A stretch of DNA of 36,126 nt from Carboxylicivirga sp. Lineage in GTDB: Bacteria > Bacteroidota > Bacteroidia > Bacteroidales > Marinilabiliaceae. The stretch lies in NCBI GenBank assembly GCA_025210475.1, contig JAOARW010000008.1:1-36126 (forward strand). Reading direction: 5' to 3'. The translations under genes were made by a program, and so were the position numbers. The notes beneath the pieces were generated by a model, which was not told the origin of the DNA, made no database searches, and saw nothing but the letters and a program-made list of their open reading frames with translations. Shown here piece by piece: positions 35,358-36,126 of the stretch; position 1 is the stretch's first letter; each line of letters opens with the position of its first letter.

Positions 35358-35456
35358 TGTGTAATCAATTACTATAATTAAAGGTATTTGTGATAATCGT
35401 TTAGACTCCTGCTTATAGTTACTGGCATTTGCCTAACAGGTTTCAAAAATATAAAA
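35358..35456. promoter_or_regulatory. Upstream region of the MORN-protease-xse operon
   Basis: It must hold the operon promoter. On the minus strand TATTTTTG (35451 to 35444) fits TAnnTTTG, but it adjoins the T-run of the upstream terminator, and no TTG lies at -33. The leader to the ATG would be about 80 nt. Confidence 0.35.
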
Positions 35457-35479
35457 AAGTCCCCTTAATAAGGAGACTT
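35451..35479 (-). terminator. Rho-independent terminator upstream of the MORN operon
   Basis: A 10-bp stem with one C/A mismatch (35457-35466 with 35470-35479) and a 3-nt loop reads on the minus strand into six T (complement of 35453-35458, partly in the stem). It ends transcription coming from the right, 17 nt after a TAG at 35498-35496. Confidence 0.7.
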
Positions 35480-35495
35480 AAAAATATTCTTTGAA

Positions 35496-35534
35496 CTATT
35501 TTCTTTTCTTCCAGAGTTTATAGCGGATAGGAGA
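35496..35534 (-). pseudogene. Possible gene tail next to the repeat
   Basis: On the minus strand a frame ends in YSPIRYKLWKKRK-stop (TAG at 35498-35496), 17 nt before a good terminator. It is outside the repeat and absent next to the second copy. It looks like the last codons of a lost or repeat-interrupted gene; upstream the frame continues through the repeat without a start of note. Chance is not excluded. Confidence 0.25.
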
Positions 35535-35752
35535 ATAAGGCCGAGGGCCTTTAACATGATTAACCCGGGGTAAGCTTAGCGCCACCCCGGGATCAGACCC
35601 ACTGCAAATGCACCGGTGCAGCCACATGCGATATGTTGGCAGTTACAGACTATGCACCGGAATTATCAGGCCTTAATTACTGTATGGGAATACGGATCAA
35701 AAGTTATCAATCAGTAGTTGAACCCCTTTAGGGTTCCAGGCTTTTGGGGTAT
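35535..35752. repeat. Palindrome-rich direct repeat, copy 1 (218 bp)
   Basis: Nearly identical to 35908-36126. It holds several GC-rich hairpins in an AT-rich setting: AAGGCC/GGCCTT (35537-35551), CCCGGGGT/ACCCCGGG (35564-35591), the perfect palindrome TGCACCGGTGCA (35609-35620) with a half copy TGCACCGG at 35653-35660, and GAACCC/GGGTTC (35720-35736). No convincing ORF. It resembles repeated palindromic elements of the REP/RAYT kind; no transposase is present. Confidence 0.85.
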
Positions 35753-35756
35753 CTAT

Positions 35757-35803
35757 CCACGGGTTTCACCCGCGGTTATTCGTGTTTAATCCCTCGCGGG
35801 ATT
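35757..35803. repeat. Two extra short hairpins between the repeat copies
   Basis: CCACGGG (35757-35763) pairs with CCCGCGG (35769-35775) with one mismatch, and AATCCC (35788-35793) pairs with GGGATT (35798-35803). They follow copy 1 at once and may belong to a larger element whose second copy is cut off by the window edge. Confidence 0.5.
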
Positions 35804-35907
35804 TATTTGTTATTGTATAGTTAGTCAGTGGTTTGACATGCTTAGTGGATTGGATAGGATTGAGGAGAGGTGTTCTTAAGTAATCACTATAAATCAATAC
35901 AATCAGC

Positions 35908-36126
35908 ATAAGGCCAAAGGCCTTTAACATGATTAACTGGGGGTAAACATAGCTCCACCCCGGGATCAGACCCACTGCAAATGCACCGGTGCAGTCACAT
36001 ACGGTATTATTGGCAGTTACAGACTATGCACCGGAATTATCAAGACTTAATTACTGTATGGGAATACGGATCAAAAGTTATCAATCAGTAGTTGAACCCC
36101 TTTAGGGTTCCAGGCTTTTGGGGTAT
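35908..36126. repeat. Palindrome-rich direct repeat, copy 2 (219 bp, reaches window edge)
   Basis: Aligns to copy 1 over its whole length with a dozen or so substitutions and one single-base indel near 36008. The CCCGGG stem is partly eroded on its left arm (CTGGGGGT), while TGCACCGGTGCA (35982-35993) and the GAACCC/GGGTTC hairpin are intact. It stops at the window edge at the same base where copy 1 meets different sequence. Confidence 0.85.

Noticed and set aside
35766..35975. 69-codon minus-strand ORF between and into the repeat copies
   Set aside because: Half of it is repeat copy 2 read in one frame; the same frame in copy 1 has a stop. No signal, motif or ribosome site.
35535..36126. 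CRISPR-like array
   Set aside because: Only two copies, each over 200 bp with internal palindromes, and no cas genes; not a CRISPR layout.

Overview
The window looks like a piece of a Bacteroidota chromosome, most likely a marine or anaerobic member of the Marinilabiliales/Prolixibacteraceae kind (genus not determined). Evidence: a subtilase with a type IX secretion (Por) C-terminal sorting domain, short lipoproteins, two exported S1 sulfatases, a methyltransferase-like/sugar-transferase fusion of the Bacteroidota type, and promoters that fit the Bacteroidota pattern TTG-N19-21-TAnnTTTG rather than the E. coli one. No tRNA, rRNA, CRISPR array or prophage was found.

Layout. 1-745: the 3' end of an IS1182-type transposase cut by the left edge, followed by a terminator. 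746-9515: an AT-rich surface-polysaccharide locus: a beta-helix lipoprotein and a membrane-bound nucleotide-sugar 4,6-dehydratase (CapD/FlaA1 type) on the minus strand; a Wza-like export lipoprotein, a Wzc-like co-polymerase/tyrosine kinase and a phosphoglycosyl-transferase-like protein on the plus strand. 9573-14669: comEC, trkA, two small membrane proteins, an ECF sigma factor and a small membrane protein that may be its anti-sigma factor. 14759-24106: a sensor kinase with an NMT1-type binding domain, a sulfatase, the selenium pair selD/mnmH, a second sulfatase and a DUF1287 protein. 24254-27576: six mostly unknown small genes (exported, lipoprotein or membrane), including a Cys-rich lipoprotein and a SanA/YdcF-like protein. 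27820-28860: guaC. 28997-35357: a tight minus-strand operon of MORN-repeat protein, T9SS subtilase, xseA, TPR histidine kinase and xseB, ending in a terminator that overlaps the xseB stop codon. 35457-36126: a terminator and two direct copies of a 218-219 bp palindrome-rich non-coding repeat, the second running into the right edge.

How the genes work together. CapD-type dehydratase, sugar transferase, Wzc and Wza are the expected parts for making and exporting a surface glycan, but the glycosyltransferases, flippase and polymerase are not here. SelD makes selenophosphate, which MnmH uses for tRNA 2-selenouridine; SelD uses Cys, not Sec. XseA and XseB form exonuclease VII even though a kinase gene sits between them.

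No whole new defence or secretion system is evident. The points most worth a second look are the sugar transferase with no visible membrane segment, the kinase inside the xse operon, the Cys-rich lipoprotein neighbourhood, and the right-hand repeat. Both window edges lie in mobile or repeated DNA, which suggests contig ends.
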